Assembly (NCBI RefSeq): GCF_900143515.1
Contig: NZ_FSQT01000002.1
Location: 4,713,501-4,777,500 of the forward strand
From: Micromonospora cremea
GTDB taxonomy: Bacteria; Actinomycetota; Actinomycetes; Mycobacteriales; Micromonosporaceae
Length of the DNA: 64,000 nt
Direction: 5' to 3'
Position 1 is the stretch's first letter, and every line of letters starts with the position of its first letter. The position numbers and the translations under genes are program-made. A model generated the notes under the pieces. The model worked only from the letters and a program-made list of their open reading frames with translations. It was not told the DNA's origin and did no database searches. Below, piece after piece: positions 56,141 to 64,000 of the stretch.

Positions 56141-58362
56141 TTTAGGACACGCCCAATATCCGGAGATGTTGTCCCAGGATGCGGCGCTTGCTGCGTGAGT
56201 ATCAGCTGTCCGAGTTCCTGGGTGCATCGGGTGAGCGCGACGTAGAGGCCGTTCCAGCCGCGCGGCTCAGCGGCGATGCCTGGGGGGTCGATGAGTAGCG
56301 TTGCGTCCCATTCCAATCCCTTGGACTGGGTTGCGGTGAGCACTGGCACATCACTCAGCACGGCTAGGAGTTCGGCGATGCGGTCGGCGGGGGCGATGAC
56401 GCCGACCGTGCCGCCATGCCACCGTTGCTGCAGCTGTCGCACAGCTTGGGCGGCGGCGTCGGCAAGTTCGGCGGGTGTGATCGTGAGCTCCCAGGGGGTG
56501 ATGCCGGAGGAGCGTACCGCCCGTGGCGGCGTGTTGTGGCTTCCAGCTTTCTTCAAGACCGGTTCGGTGAGGTCCATAACCTCGCGCGGGGTCCGGTAGC
56601 AGATGGTGAGTTCCGCGGCGGTCCAGCGGTCTCCGAAAGCCGCCTGCACCGCTTGTGCCCAGCTGGTGTGTCGGTGCGCTGCCTCCGCCTGGTCGATGTC
56701 GCCGACGGCGGTGATGGAGCGACTGGGACAGCGCCGTAGGACCATGTGCCACTGCATCTCGGACAGCTCTTGCGCCTCGTCGATGACGACGTGGCCGTAC
56801 ACCCAGCCGCGCTGCCGGCGAGCGCGGTCGGCGACGAACTCGCCCTGTGGTTGCGGGGCGTCGACCTCGCCGAGTAGGTCGGCAAAGGCGTCGAGCAGGG
56901 GAATGTCGCTCGATGCCCATGGGGCGGGTTCGGCCGAGACAGCGGTGATCTCCTCCGGGGACAGCTGCGGGGCGAACCGGGCCAGCAGGGTGCGGTCGGT
57001 CAGGAGATCACCCAGCAGGGTTTCGGCGTCGAGGGTTGGCCACCATGCCTCGATGAACCGGGCGATGGTGGCGTTCTCGGCGATACGATTACGGAGGTGT
57101 TCTATCTCTTCTGCGGAGAGTAATCCGTCGATGTCACTGCCGGTGGACGTCCTGCGGGAGTGGTGGTCATGCCGCATGCCCCTGTCGACGCGGGCGAGGA
57201 TGTCCTCGAAGCCCTCCTCCATCTCGTTCATCAGCGCCTCGCGCTGCTCGACGACGACTTCGGCAAGGAGGTGGTGCAACTGCTCGGCGAACGCCGCGCG
57301 GGCGCGGTGGTACGGGCGTCCCTGCACCGCCGAGGCGAGCGCGTGCGCCACCGTTGCGGCCGTGATGACGTAGAATTCGCCCTCCCAGCGCAGCTTCAGC
57401 TCGCGGGGCCGGGGGAGCAGCGACGTGACGTAGTTTTCGAGCGCGATCTGCCAGAGGGCGCGGCCCTTGATTTCGGCGAGAAGCCGGCTCTCGTCGCGGC
57501 CCGCGTGGATCTCGGTCAGCAGCGTGTCGCAGGTCGCCGAGACGACGCCGGTCTCACCGAGCGCGGGTAGCACCTGAGCGATGTACTGGAGGAACCGCGG
57601 CGAGGGGCCGAGGACCAGGACCGCTTGGTCGGCCATCTGTCGGTGGGCGAACAGCAGGTAGGCGACGCGGTGCAGAGCAACCACGGTCTTGCCGGTGCCG
57701 GGACCGCCCTGAACGATCAGCGGGCCGGTCGCCTCGGCCCGGATGATGTCGTCCTGTTCGCGTTGCAGCGTGGAGATCGCCGTCGACATGAGGCCGGTGC
57801 GCCGCTGGTCGAGGGCGGCAAGGAGAGCGCCTTCACCGACGAGTTCCGCCGTTATGGCCCCGTCCAGTGGCTCGTCGTCCACGCCGACGACGGCTGATCC
57901 CCTCGTACGTATGTGACGGCGCCGTGCCTGACCTTGTGGGTCGACAGCCGTCGCGGTGTAGAACGGCCGAGCTGCGGGAGCGCGCCAATCGAGCAGCAGT
58001 GGCTCACTGTCCTCGCTGTCGTTGCGGAGACCGACACGGCCTACGTGTCGTACGGTGCCATCAAGACCGTCGAGGCGGCCGAAGACCAGCCCTTCTCGTG
58101 CTCGCCGTAGCTCTTCGTACTGCTGGCGGAGCATGCGCTGCCGGGCCCGTTCCAACGCGTCCAGGGCCTCTGACGAAAGCTCGACCTGTAGGTGGTCGGC
58201 CAGCCTGTCGCGCCGGGCCGTGGCCAAGTCGAGAAACGCCTGTTCCTCGGCGACCGCGGATCGGCGCGCGACGCCCTCTGCGGTAGAGGTCGGCGGGTCG
58301 CCGTCCGGTGTTACTTCGCTGACGCCAGCAGTGCCGTTGTTCAGAGCAGACGTCCGGCGCAT
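56128..58362 (-). CDS. HelD/HelR-like RNA polymerase-associated helicase
   Basis: 744 residues from ATG 58362 (AAGGA upstream). UvrD/SF1-type motor split as in HelD: Walker A GGPGTGKTVVALHRVAYLLF, HVVIDEAQELSEMQWHMVLR (Walker B), AVGDIDQAEAAHRHTSW, ICYRTPREVMDLTEP, TQSKGLEWDATLLIDPPG and GLYVALTRCTQELG. An N-terminal coiled-coil precedes the motor (EEQAFLDLATARRDRLADHL). HelD proteins release stalled RNA polymerase and in actinomycetes can protect it from rifamycins. The last five codons (LKDVS) and the stop come from the IS427-like inverted repeat, so a few residues may be lost. Confidence 0.88.
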   Translation of the reverse strand: MRRTSALNNGTAGVSEVTPDGDPPTSTAEGVARRSAVAEEQAFLDLATARRDRLADHLQVELSSEALDALERARQRMLRQQYEELRRAREGLVFGRLDGLDGTVRHVGRVGLRNDSEDSEPLLLDWRAPAARPFYTATAVDPQGQARRRHIRTRGSAVVGVDDEPLDGAITAELVGEGALLAALDQRRTGLMSTAISTLQREQDDIIRAEATGPLIVQGGPGTGKTVVALHRVAYLLFAHRQMADQAVLVLGPSPRFLQYIAQVLPALGETGVVSATCDTLLTEIHAGRDESRLLAEIKGRALWQIALENYVTSLLPRPRELKLRWEGEFYVITAATVAHALASAVQGRPYHRARAAFAEQLHHLLAEVVVEQREALMNEMEEGFEDILARVDRGMRHDHHSRRTSTGSDIDGLLSAEEIEHLRNRIAENATIARFIEAWWPTLDAETLLGDLLTDRTLLARFAPQLSPEEITAVSAEPAPWASSDIPLLDAFADLLGEVDAPQPQGEFVADRARRQRGWVYGHVVIDEAQELSEMQWHMVLRRCPSRSITAVGDIDQAEAAHRHTSWAQAVQAAFGDRWTAAELTICYRTPREVMDLTEPVLKKAGSHNTPPRAVRSSGITPWELTITPAELADAAAQAVRQLQQRWHGGTVGVIAPADRIAELLAVLSDVPVLTATQSKGLEWDATLLIDPPGIAAEPRGWNGLYVALTRCTQELGQLILTQQAPHPGTTSPDIGRVLKDVS

Positions 58363-58548
58363 TCGCAAATCCTTGTATTGGTGTCCCCTCGGCCCGGATG
58401 AGCCGCAGTGCATTCGGCGGCAAGCATAGAGTTGGTTTCCCGCGTCGGCCAGGAACTCCGCCGGCAGAGATGGGAATCTCAATACCTTGCAGTTCCGGGT
58501 CGCTTGTGGCCTCAACCAATCTTGATTCGCTTATTGACAGTCCGGTCC

Positions 58549-58899
58549 TTATCTGATCTGCGGGTGCGTTCCGACCAGCCACACGTCGCCCACGATGCGG
58601 ATCCACGATGCCAGCACCATCGGGAGTGGGCCGAGACGCTTTTCCAGCCAGTGAAGGTGCTCTTCGGCCTCAGGGTCGGGTGTGGTGTATGGCTCTGTCG
58701 ACGTCTGGTCGTCGTTGTTCTGGTGGAATCGGTAGCCCTGCTCGCGCAGGCGCGTGACCAGTGTTTCGATGTTTGCTCCGGGCTGGGCGGCCATCTCGTC
58801 GCATACTGCCTGTGCCTTTGGGCCCATCCGGTCTGGCGATCGGTGATTGGAACCGCTGACGATCGCGCGAGGCAGGAGTTCGTCCGGACTGCCTGGCAT
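58549..58899 (-). pseudogene. Hypothetical protein, probably C-terminally truncated
   Basis: ATG 58899 or, more likely, ATG 58827 (MGPKAQAVCDEMAAQPGANI). It continues ETLVTRLREQGYRFHQNNDD, DPEAEEHLHWLEKRLGPLPM and VLASWIRIVGDVWLVGTHPQ before stopping. The family usually continues well past the GDVWLVGTHP motif, so the end at 58549 looks premature. Function unknown. It lies between HelD and the 59-kb att site. Confidence 0.5.
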
Positions 58900-59047
58900 G
58901 GGAAGCGCTTGACGATCCGCGGAAACGAGCTCGGGAACGGGGGGGTCGCAACGGGCGGATGAGGCGGTGAGCCGCAGCATGGAACGGCATATGAGGGCGT
59001 CGTACCTGTCCGTTTCTAAGGACGTTTCAGCCTATCCTGGCATGTGG

Positions 59048-59084
59048 CTCAAGGGGTCGTCGGTTCGAATCCGGCCGTCCCGAC
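59048..59084 (+). other. tRNA-Pro(GGG)-type 3' half, att site next to integrase 2
   Basis: CTCAAGGGGTCGTCGGTTCG, AATCCGGCC and GTCCCGAC; the anticodon loop GGGGG is altered (TGTGG). The distance to the end of integrase 2 is about 70 bp, as at the 24.8-kb site. The string GGGTGACTAACTGAGTGAC follows at 59135-59153 and recurs near 2559 and, with one deletion, near 24694. Confidence 0.75.
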
Positions 59085-59152
59085 ACAGGTGAGGGGCCAT
59101 CTCGGAAGTTCGAGACGGTTCCTTTGTCGTACCTGGGTGACTAACTGAGTGA

Positions 59153-60286
59153 CTACGCCTCAGCGTCGAAGATTCGGTCCATGGCGATCGCGCCGCCTTG
59201 GAGCACCGGCCGCAGTTGGTGTCGGTACACGCTTTCGGTGACAGTCGTACCGGAGTGGTCGCAGAGGTCAGCGATTTGTTCGAGGCTCATGCCGCTATCG
59301 GATAGCAGGGATACGAAGCTGTGCCGCAGCTCGCGGGGTGTCCAGTCGCGCGGGTCAAGGCCCGCTTTTGCGACGACCGGGCGGAAGGCCCGAAGCGCGT
59401 TGTGCCGATCGAGGGCCGTGCCTGCGGCAGAGGCGAAGACGAGGCGGTCGGCCGCAGGTGGGTCCTGGCGGTCGCGGTGGGTGCTGAGCGCGGTGACGCA
59501 CCGGGCCGGCAGAGCCAGGGTGCGACGCGACTTCTTGGTCTTGGTGTCTCCGTCGGAACGGACTGAGCGCCAGACCTGAATGGATGGCGGCACCCGGGGA
59601 TCGTTGTCCGGCTTGCCGGTGAGGTCGATGTGTGCCCGGGGTGAGGGCTCGCAGTTCTTCGGTGCGAGCGCCGGTCAGCAGTGACAGCACGATGTAGGCG
59701 TGCAGTGAGCTGCCCTCGGCAGCGGTCAGGAGCGCTTTGCCGTGGTCGAGCGTCAGTGACTTCGATGGACGGCCGCTGCGACCGGTGGGCACCTCACAGA
59801 GTGCTACGACGTTGCGCTTGACCATGTTCCGCGCCACGGCCGATTGACCGCGCGGTTCAGCAGCGAGTGAAGGAGGCGCAGAGTGCGGGTGCTCAGGTGT
59901 TGGGCTTTGCCCATGAGCCAGCGGTCGACGTCGGTGGCGCTGAGGTCTCGCAGCTTCCTCGCACCGAGGTCGCTGATGATGTGGGAGCGCACGAGGGTCG
60001 CGTTGTTCGCCTTGGTGCTCTCCGACTGGTTGCTCAGGCCGTAGGTGAGCCGGTCGATGAGAGCGCCAGCCACGGTGTGCCCGTCTTTGACAGGGGCGAG
60101 GCCGTCTTCGTAGTCACGGATCTTCTCCCGCAGTTTGGTGCGGGCCTCGGTCTTGGTCTCACCGCTGCCTTTGCGCACGATGCGTTTGCCGGCCGGGGTG
60201 TAGCCGACGGTGACAGTGGCGATCCAGTGTTGCCGGGACTCGTCCCAGTGCAGGCCGCCTTCTCCTCGGGCGCGGCGTGTGGTCAT
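59153..60286 (-). pseudogene. Site-specific tyrosine integrase 2, two frameshifts
   Basis: ATG 60286 begins MTTRRARGEGGLHWDESRQH. N-terminal and core-binding parts run to LSTRTLRLLHSLLNRAVN; after a shift near 59830, MVKRNVVALCEVPTGRSGRP with LLTGARTEELRAL (Arg box); after another near 59600, PRELRHSFVSLLSDSG (His-x-x-Arg) and DHSGTTVTESVYRH (Tyr). All catalytic residues exist but in three frames. The excisionase-like gene precedes it with overlapping ATGA, as in pSAM2-type elements. Confidence 0.85.
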
Positions 60287-60429
60287 CGGGTACCTCCTCT
60301 CTCGGCTTCCTGTTCGAGCAGGTTGACGTAGGCGGTGATGGCGGCGGGGATGAGCCGGGTGCGGCCGTGTCGGACGGTGCGGAGTCTGCCGGCGCGGATC
60401 TGTTCGTAGATCACAGACCGCTGGGGCAT
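60283..60429 (-). CDS. Excisionase-like DNA-binding protein, probably 5'-truncated
   Basis: Frame from ATG 60429: MPQRSVIYEQIRAGRLRTVR, HGRTRLIPAAITAYVNLLEQ, end EAERGGTR. This is the second half of the winged-HTH Xis/MerR-type domain (IYEQIRxGRLRTVRxGRxRLIP). The usual N-terminal helix (LLTPEEAA-type) is missing, so the gene may have lost its start. The stop overlaps the integrase start codon. Confidence 0.7.
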   Translation of the reverse strand: MPQRSVIYEQIRAGRLRTVRHGRTRLIPAAITAYVNLLEQEAERGGTR

Positions 60430-60520
60430 GCGATTCCCCGATGCCGGTCAAGACACGCGGTCAGCGGCAGATGAGGATGTCGCCCTGGGGCCGGCGGCAG
60501 AGCGTGCATGCTTGCGGTAC

Positions 60521-61375
60521 TTAGTTGGGCGACCCGATCGCGTCCCAGCCGCCGATATTGCATTGATGATCCTCGTTGTCTCCGGCGGCGACAACCGTCC
60601 CGTCCGCGCATAGTCCGAGAGTGTGGGTGGATCCGGCCGCCACCGCAACGATCTCGCGCCAGTCGGCTACGTCGCACTGGCCGAAATCGTTGCTACCCAC
60701 GGCCACGACTCGGCCAGCCACGGTGACTCCGACGGTGTGGTAGCTCCCAGCCGCCACTGCCACAACGTCCCTCCAAGCACTGACGTCACAGGCGCCCGTC
60801 GATTGATCCCCGACCGCAAATACACGCCCGTCGTTGGCGAGACCGACCGTGTGAAGGTAGCCGGCGGCGACGGCGGCAACGTCACGCCACATGTCGACCG
60901 CGCACTGACCACGGCGATCGTTCCCCACGGCAATGGCGGTCCCATCGGCTCTGAGGCCCACCGAATGCCAGTCGCCACAAGCCAACGCGACGACCTCACG
61001 CCACTGCCTCACGTCACATGCTCCCTCGCGGTGCCGTCCCGCAGCCAGCACGGTGCCGTCACCAACTAGCCCCAAGGTGCGGCGCCAGCCCGCGGCGACA
61101 AGTGTGACGTCGCGCCATGACGCGACGTCACACTGTCCGTCGCCGTTCCAGCCGGTCGCCATCACGATGCCGTCCACGCGCAGGCCGACGCTGTGGGACC
61201 GCCCAGTGTTCGACGCCGTATGCACGTTGCCCGCCGCTACGGCGACCACTTGGGCCCAGTCCTCGACTCGACACTCGCCAGATGTCCCCCTGCCGGCCGC
61301 GACCACGGTGCCGTCGGCACGTAGCCCCAACGAGTGTCGGCGTCCAGCGGCGATGACAGGACCACTCATGTGCAC
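60521..61375 (-). CDS. RCC1-repeat protein
   Basis: 284 residues (ATG 61375 or 61369). Six to seven copies of an RCC1-type unit, each like VAAGxxHTxGLxxDGTVxAxG followed by GQCDVxxW; for example VAVAAGSTHTLGLCADGTVV near the end. Such repeats build a beta-propeller that binds proteins or peptidoglycan. No signal peptide is seen, so it is probably cytosolic. Repeats are regular and undamaged. It lies beside integrase 2 and is probably cargo of that element. Confidence 0.8.
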   Translation of the reverse strand: MHMSGPVIAAGRRHSLGLRADGTVVAAGRGTSGECRVEDWAQVVAVAAGNVHTASNTGRSHSVGLRVDGIVMATGWNGDGQCDVASWRDVTLVAAGWRRTLGLVGDGTVLAAGRHREGACDVRQWREVVALACGDWHSVGLRADGTAIAVGNDRRGQCAVDMWRDVAAVAAGYLHTVGLANDGRVFAVGDQSTGACDVSAWRDVVAVAAGSYHTVGVTVAGRVVAVGSNDFGQCDVADWREIVAVAAGSTHTLGLCADGTVVAAGDNEDHQCNIGGWDAIGSPN

Positions 61376-61386
61376 AGCATTACGGA

Positions 61387-61503
61387 TTACATGGCCCTGG
61401 GCAGACCCGGTCCCGCTCCATGTCCCTCCAGGCTGATGAGCGTTGCCACGAAGTCTTCGAGATTCCGGACCTCCAGCACCCGCTCATCGGCTACTTGTTT
61501 CAT
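61387..61503 (-). CDS. Possible short protein (38 aa) upstream of the RCC1 gene
   Basis: ATG 61503 gives MKQVADERVLEVRNLEDFVA and TLISLEGHG. Composition is protein-like and it ends 12 bp before the RCC1 start on the same strand. It could be the first part of a truncated gene. No family recognised. Confidence 0.35.
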   Translation of the reverse strand: MKQVADERVLEVRNLEDFVATLISLEGHGAGPGLPRAM

Positions 61504-61694
61504 TGACCTGCGACCGTGGCCCGGCCAGGCTTCGGTCGAGGCGCCCGGGCTGTCGCTCTCATTTCGGCTGCCCACGATGGTCGTGTGGCTCTTATCTGGC
61601 CTGCGCGGCCCGCGCGTCGCCCCAGGGCGGGGAGAGGCTCAAGAGGGGTTTGCTCGGCTCGAAATAGCGTTGCCCTCCCGGCTCGACAACCCAG

Positions 61695-62120
61695 GTGGAT
61701 CGAGCATCGAAGGACCCGTTGAGTGGCACGTCAGATCGTGTGGTCATCGGCATGGACCCGCACAAGCGCTCTGCCACGATCGAAGTCATGGCCGGCAACG
61801 AGACCGTCAGCGGCGGCGGCCGGTTCGGCACCGACCGCGACGGCTATGCGGCGATGAGGAAGTACGCCAGCCGGTGGCCGAACCGGGTCTGGGCGATCGA
61901 GGGCTGCCAGGGCATCGGCCGGCACATCGCCAACCGGCTGCTGGCCGATGGCGAGCAGGTCGTGGACGTGCCACCGAAGCTGTCCGCCAAGGCGCGGGTG
62001 TTCGCCACCGGGCAGGGCCGCAAGACCGACGCCACCGACGCCCACTCCATCGCGCTGGTCGGCACCCGCATGGCCTGGCTGCGCCCGGTGGTTAACGATG
62101 AGCAGCGGTCCTTGTGCTGA
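61695..62120 (+). pseudogene. IS110-family transposase, N-terminal half
   Basis: SDRVVIGMDPHKRSATIEVM, YASRWPNRVWAIEGCQGIGR, LLADGEQVVDVPPKLSAKAR and GRKTDATDAHSIALVGTRMA: the DEDD RuvC-like N-terminal domain (first Asp in GMDPHK, Glu in AIEGCQG). It ends at 62120 where an inverted IS110 fragment begins; the C-terminal serine domain is lost. The upstream 61540-61690 matches the 62290-62470 flank in reverse. Confidence 0.85.
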
Positions 62121-62480
62121 CGGCCGAGCTTGAGCATTGTCCGGTAGCCGTCGCGGTCGGTGCCGAACCGGCCCTGTGCGAGGATCTTCTCGCGGTGATT
62201 GATGATCTCGATGGTCGCGGACCGCTTATGCGGATCCATACCGATGATGACTTGTCCCACGCTCGTCCTCCTCGATCAGACAGGGGCTGAATCCGGCGAG
62301 GAGGGCAGCGCTACTTCGAGCTGGGCAGACCCCTCTTGAGCCTCTCCGCGCCACGGTGACCGGCGGGACGCACGCCATGAGTGAGCCACACCGAGACGCG
62401 GTGGGCAGCCGATGAGAGAGCAACCCCGCTGGTCACCTCGACCAAGCCTGGCCGGGCTGCGGTCGTACCACCAGTAGATA
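62106..62480 (-). pseudogene. IS110-family transposase start, facing the previous one
   Basis: ATG 62260: MGQVIIGMDPHKRSATIEII, EKILAQGRFGTDRDGYRTML, KLGRQHKD, then it meets the plus-strand copy. Homologous leader DNA upstream to about 62480 (including GGAGAGGCTCAAGAGGGG, shared with 61630-61650) shows both are 5' ends of related IS110 elements joined head to head. Confidence 0.8.
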
Positions 62481-62692
62481 AGTAGCCGATGAGAGGTGCA
62501 CCGACTGAGGCGTCGCCACAGCTTTCCCGTGGGCGTTTTCAAGCCTGCATCGCCAACTCGGCACCGAGACGACTATCGAGCTGCCACAAGGTCCTCTCAC
62601 TGTTGGAATTCAAGGCCCGGAGTGGAGGACTCGAGTGACCGGGGTCACGCCCGGGTATGTCACGGATCGGAAGGCCGCCTTGTCCCGTGGCC

Positions 62693-63607
62693 ATGACGGA
62701 GATGAAGAACCAGAGTGTGATCGTGGCCGGAGCCAGTGGTGTTTTCGGCCGGCACATCCGCGAGGCGCTGACCGACGCCGGGCACACCGTGCTAGGCGTG
62801 GGCCGCGGCGAGGGCAACGAGATCCGCGCCGACCTGCTCGACCGCGACGGACTGCTGCGGGCGTTCGAGGGGATCAAGGCCGACGTCGTGGTGCACGCCG
62901 CGACCGCGTTGCGCAAGCCGCCGATGACGCACAAGGGCATGTTCGGCACCGACGACCTGCGGGTCACCGGGACCGCAAACCTGATCGAGGCGGCCAAACT
63001 TACGGGCGTACGCCGCTTCATCGGCGAAAACGTCGCCGTCGGCTACGGCTACCGCGACTTCGGCGACCGCGTTCTGACCGAGGCCGACGAGTTCGGGGCA
63101 TCCGTGACGGACCCGAACATCAACCGGCACCTGGAGGGCATGCGGGAGAAGGAGCGCTTGCCCCGGGAGTCGGGGCTGGAGGCGATCTCACTGCGATTCG
63201 GCTTCTTCTACGGGCCGGGGGGCACCGAGACGATGGTGCACATGCTGCGGAAGCGACAACTGCCGGCGTTCAACGACCACGGTCACATCTCGCCGTGGAC
63301 GCACCTGGCCGACGCGGCCGCCGCCGTCGTCGCGGCGATCGATCGCGGCCGGCCCGGTGAGGCGTACAACGTCGTCGATGACCACATGGGCTTCGGGGAG
63401 ATGATCCGGGCGATCGCCGAGACCTTCGGCACACCCAAGCCGTTCACCGTGCCCACGTGGATGATGGCGGTCGCGCCCTACATGCACCTGATGCTCGGCG
63501 TCACCATGCGGGTCTCGAGCGAGAAGGCCCGCCGCGAGCTCGGGTGGCAGCCCGCGTACGCGACGGTGCTGGACGGGCTGCGGGCGCAGGCGCTCGGTCA
63601 CGTCTAG
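62693..63607 (+). CDS. NAD-dependent epimerase/dehydratase family protein
   Basis: 304 residues from ATG 62693 (ATG 62702 also possible). Rossmann start NQSVIVAGASGVFGRHIREA, then VVHAATALRKPPMTHKGMFG and IGENVAVGYGYRDFG; the usual YxxxK is not obvious (HLEGMREKERLPRESGLEAI occupies the place), so it may be an atypical binding protein rather than a classical dehydratase. Later: LRFGFFYGPGGTETMVHMLR and AYNVVDDHMGFGEMIRAI. It lies 9 bp before the sigma factor gene; ECF41 sigma factors typically control such neighbouring oxidoreductases. Intact. Confidence 0.85.
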   Translation: MTEMKNQSVIVAGASGVFGRHIREALTDAGHTVLGVGRGEGNEIRADLLDRDGLLRAFEGIKADVVVHAATALRKPPMTHKGMFGTDDLRVTGTANLIEAAKLTGVRRFIGENVAVGYGYRDFGDRVLTEADEFGASVTDPNINRHLEGMREKERLPRESGLEAISLRFGFFYGPGGTETMVHMLRKRQLPAFNDHGHISPWTHLADAAAAVVAAIDRGRPGEAYNVVDDHMGFGEMIRAIAETFGTPKPFTVPTWMMAVAPYMHLMLGVTMRVSSEKARRELGWQPAYATVLDGLRAQALGHV

Positions 63608-63616
63608 CCTGTTCCC

Positions 63617-64000
63617 ATGATCGATAGCCAGGTCTTCGCTCAGCATCGGCGGCTGCTCTTCGACGTCGCGTACCGGATGACGGGGAGCGTCGCCGATGCC
63701 GAGGACATCCTGCAGGAGGCCTGGCTGCGGTGCCGCGACGTCGACGGCGGCCAGCTCGCGAACCCCCGGGCGTACCTGGTCAAGACCGTCACCAACCTCT
63801 CGCTCAACCAACTCACCTCGGCCCGCGCCCGCCGCGAGACGTATGTCGGGCCGTGGCTGCCCGAGCCGGTGCTCACCGCGCCCGACGCGGGCCAGGAGGC
63901 CGAGATGGCCGAGTCGATCTCGATGGCGATGCTCGTCGTCCTGGAGACGCTCACCCCCGCCGAACGCGCGATCTTCCTGCTCCACGACGTTTTCGGCTAC
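63617..64000 (+). CDS. ECF41-like (SigJ-type) sigma factor, partial at right edge
   Basis: ATG 63617 begins MIDSQVFAQHRRLLFDVAYR, followed by region 2 (MTGSVADAEDILQEAWLRCR; NPRAYLVKTVTNLSLNQLTS) and the start of region 4 (ETLTPAERAIFLLHDVFGY) at the window end. The HRRLLF...YRM.GSVADAED start and long spacer (YVGPWLPEPVL) are typical of ECF41, which carries a C-terminal SnoaL-like regulatory domain, here outside the window. Cotranscribed with the epimerase, its likely target. Confidence 0.88.
   Translation, partial: MIDSQVFAQHRRLLFDVAYRMTGSVADAEDILQEAWLRCRDVDGGQLANPRAYLVKTVTNLSLNQLTSARARRETYVGPWLPEPVLTAPDAGQEAEMAESISMAMLVVLETLTPAERAIFLLHDVFGY

Overview
High-GC actinobacterial DNA, most likely from the Micromonosporaceae (Micromonospora-like). 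The assignment is an inference from the G+C bias, GTG starts, type VII (ESX-like) secretion parts, EACC1-type conflict genes and the insertion-sequence families; no rRNA or other phylogenetic marker is present. Most of the window looks like an integration hotspot rather than core chromosome. It holds about fifteen IS or transposon remnants, three or four tyrosine-recombinase genes or fragments, and five copies or partial copies of a 3' tRNA-Pro(GGG)-like half-site. Many genes carry single frameshifts or in-frame stops. These are either real decay or consensus errors in the assembly; the sequence alone cannot decide.

Layout. 0-2.4 kb: gene debris and one small membrane protein. 2.4-4.3 kb: tRNA-Pro att remnants split by an intact IS5-family element (14-bp inverted repeats, TAA target duplication) and an IS427-like remnant. 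4.5-5.6 kb: a convergent DUF2231 membrane protein and a Rieske protein. 5.8-8.6 kb: broken genes, including an alpha/beta hydrolase coupled to a caspase-like gene that an IS fragment interrupts. 8.6-11.5 kb: a compact minus-strand polymorphic-toxin operon with 4-8 bp overlaps (YbaB-like, WXG100, WXG100-like/membrane delivery module, HNH-like nuclease, two SUKH-type immunity proteins). 13.6-19.3 kb: the most unusual locus, an EACC1 protein followed by a 1451-residue fusion of a caspase-like protease with four EccC/FtsK-type ATPase modules, met convergently by two small proteins translated as an overlapping pair.

19.5-24.9 kb: an IS, an integrase relic, a Tat-exported subtilisin with an autotransporter-type beta-strand repeat (alien-looking for an actinomycete), and another IS relic ending at a tRNA-Pro half-site. 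24.9-32.3 kb: a decayed integrase, DapA and aldo/keto reductase fragments, a tRNA-Arg remnant, a complete four-gene glycine betaine/choline-type (OpuC/OsmF-like) ABC importer and an IS5-like transposase. 32.4-38.2 kb: alpha/beta hydrolase, a TetR regulator with a visible palindromic operator, its divergent quinone oxidoreductase/SDR targets (both frameshifted), and two DUF1963 paralogues. 38.3-48.1 kb: IS481 and ISL3 elements, a P1B-5-like metal ATPase with a C-terminal hemerythrin domain (frameshifted), an Acg-type nitroreductase, ADH and DDN-nitroreductase remnants. 48.5-51.4 kb: a large secreted M20-like peptidase. 51.6-56.1 kb: IS debris around a DHFR-like reductase and an AraC regulator. 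56.1-61.4 kb: HelD-like RNA polymerase-associated helicase, another att/integrase/excisionase set and an RCC1-repeat protein. 61.5-64 kb: two facing IS110 fragments, then an NAD-dependent epimerase and an ECF41-like sigma factor that runs off the right edge.

Functionally, the 6.8-19.3 kb interval reads as a conflict island: two caspase loci, an EACC1 component, WXG100-type secretion substrates, a nuclease toxin and SUKH immunity proteins. The EccC-like part of the caspase fusion suggests protease activity coupled to a type VII secretion-like motor or sensor; that coupling is inference.
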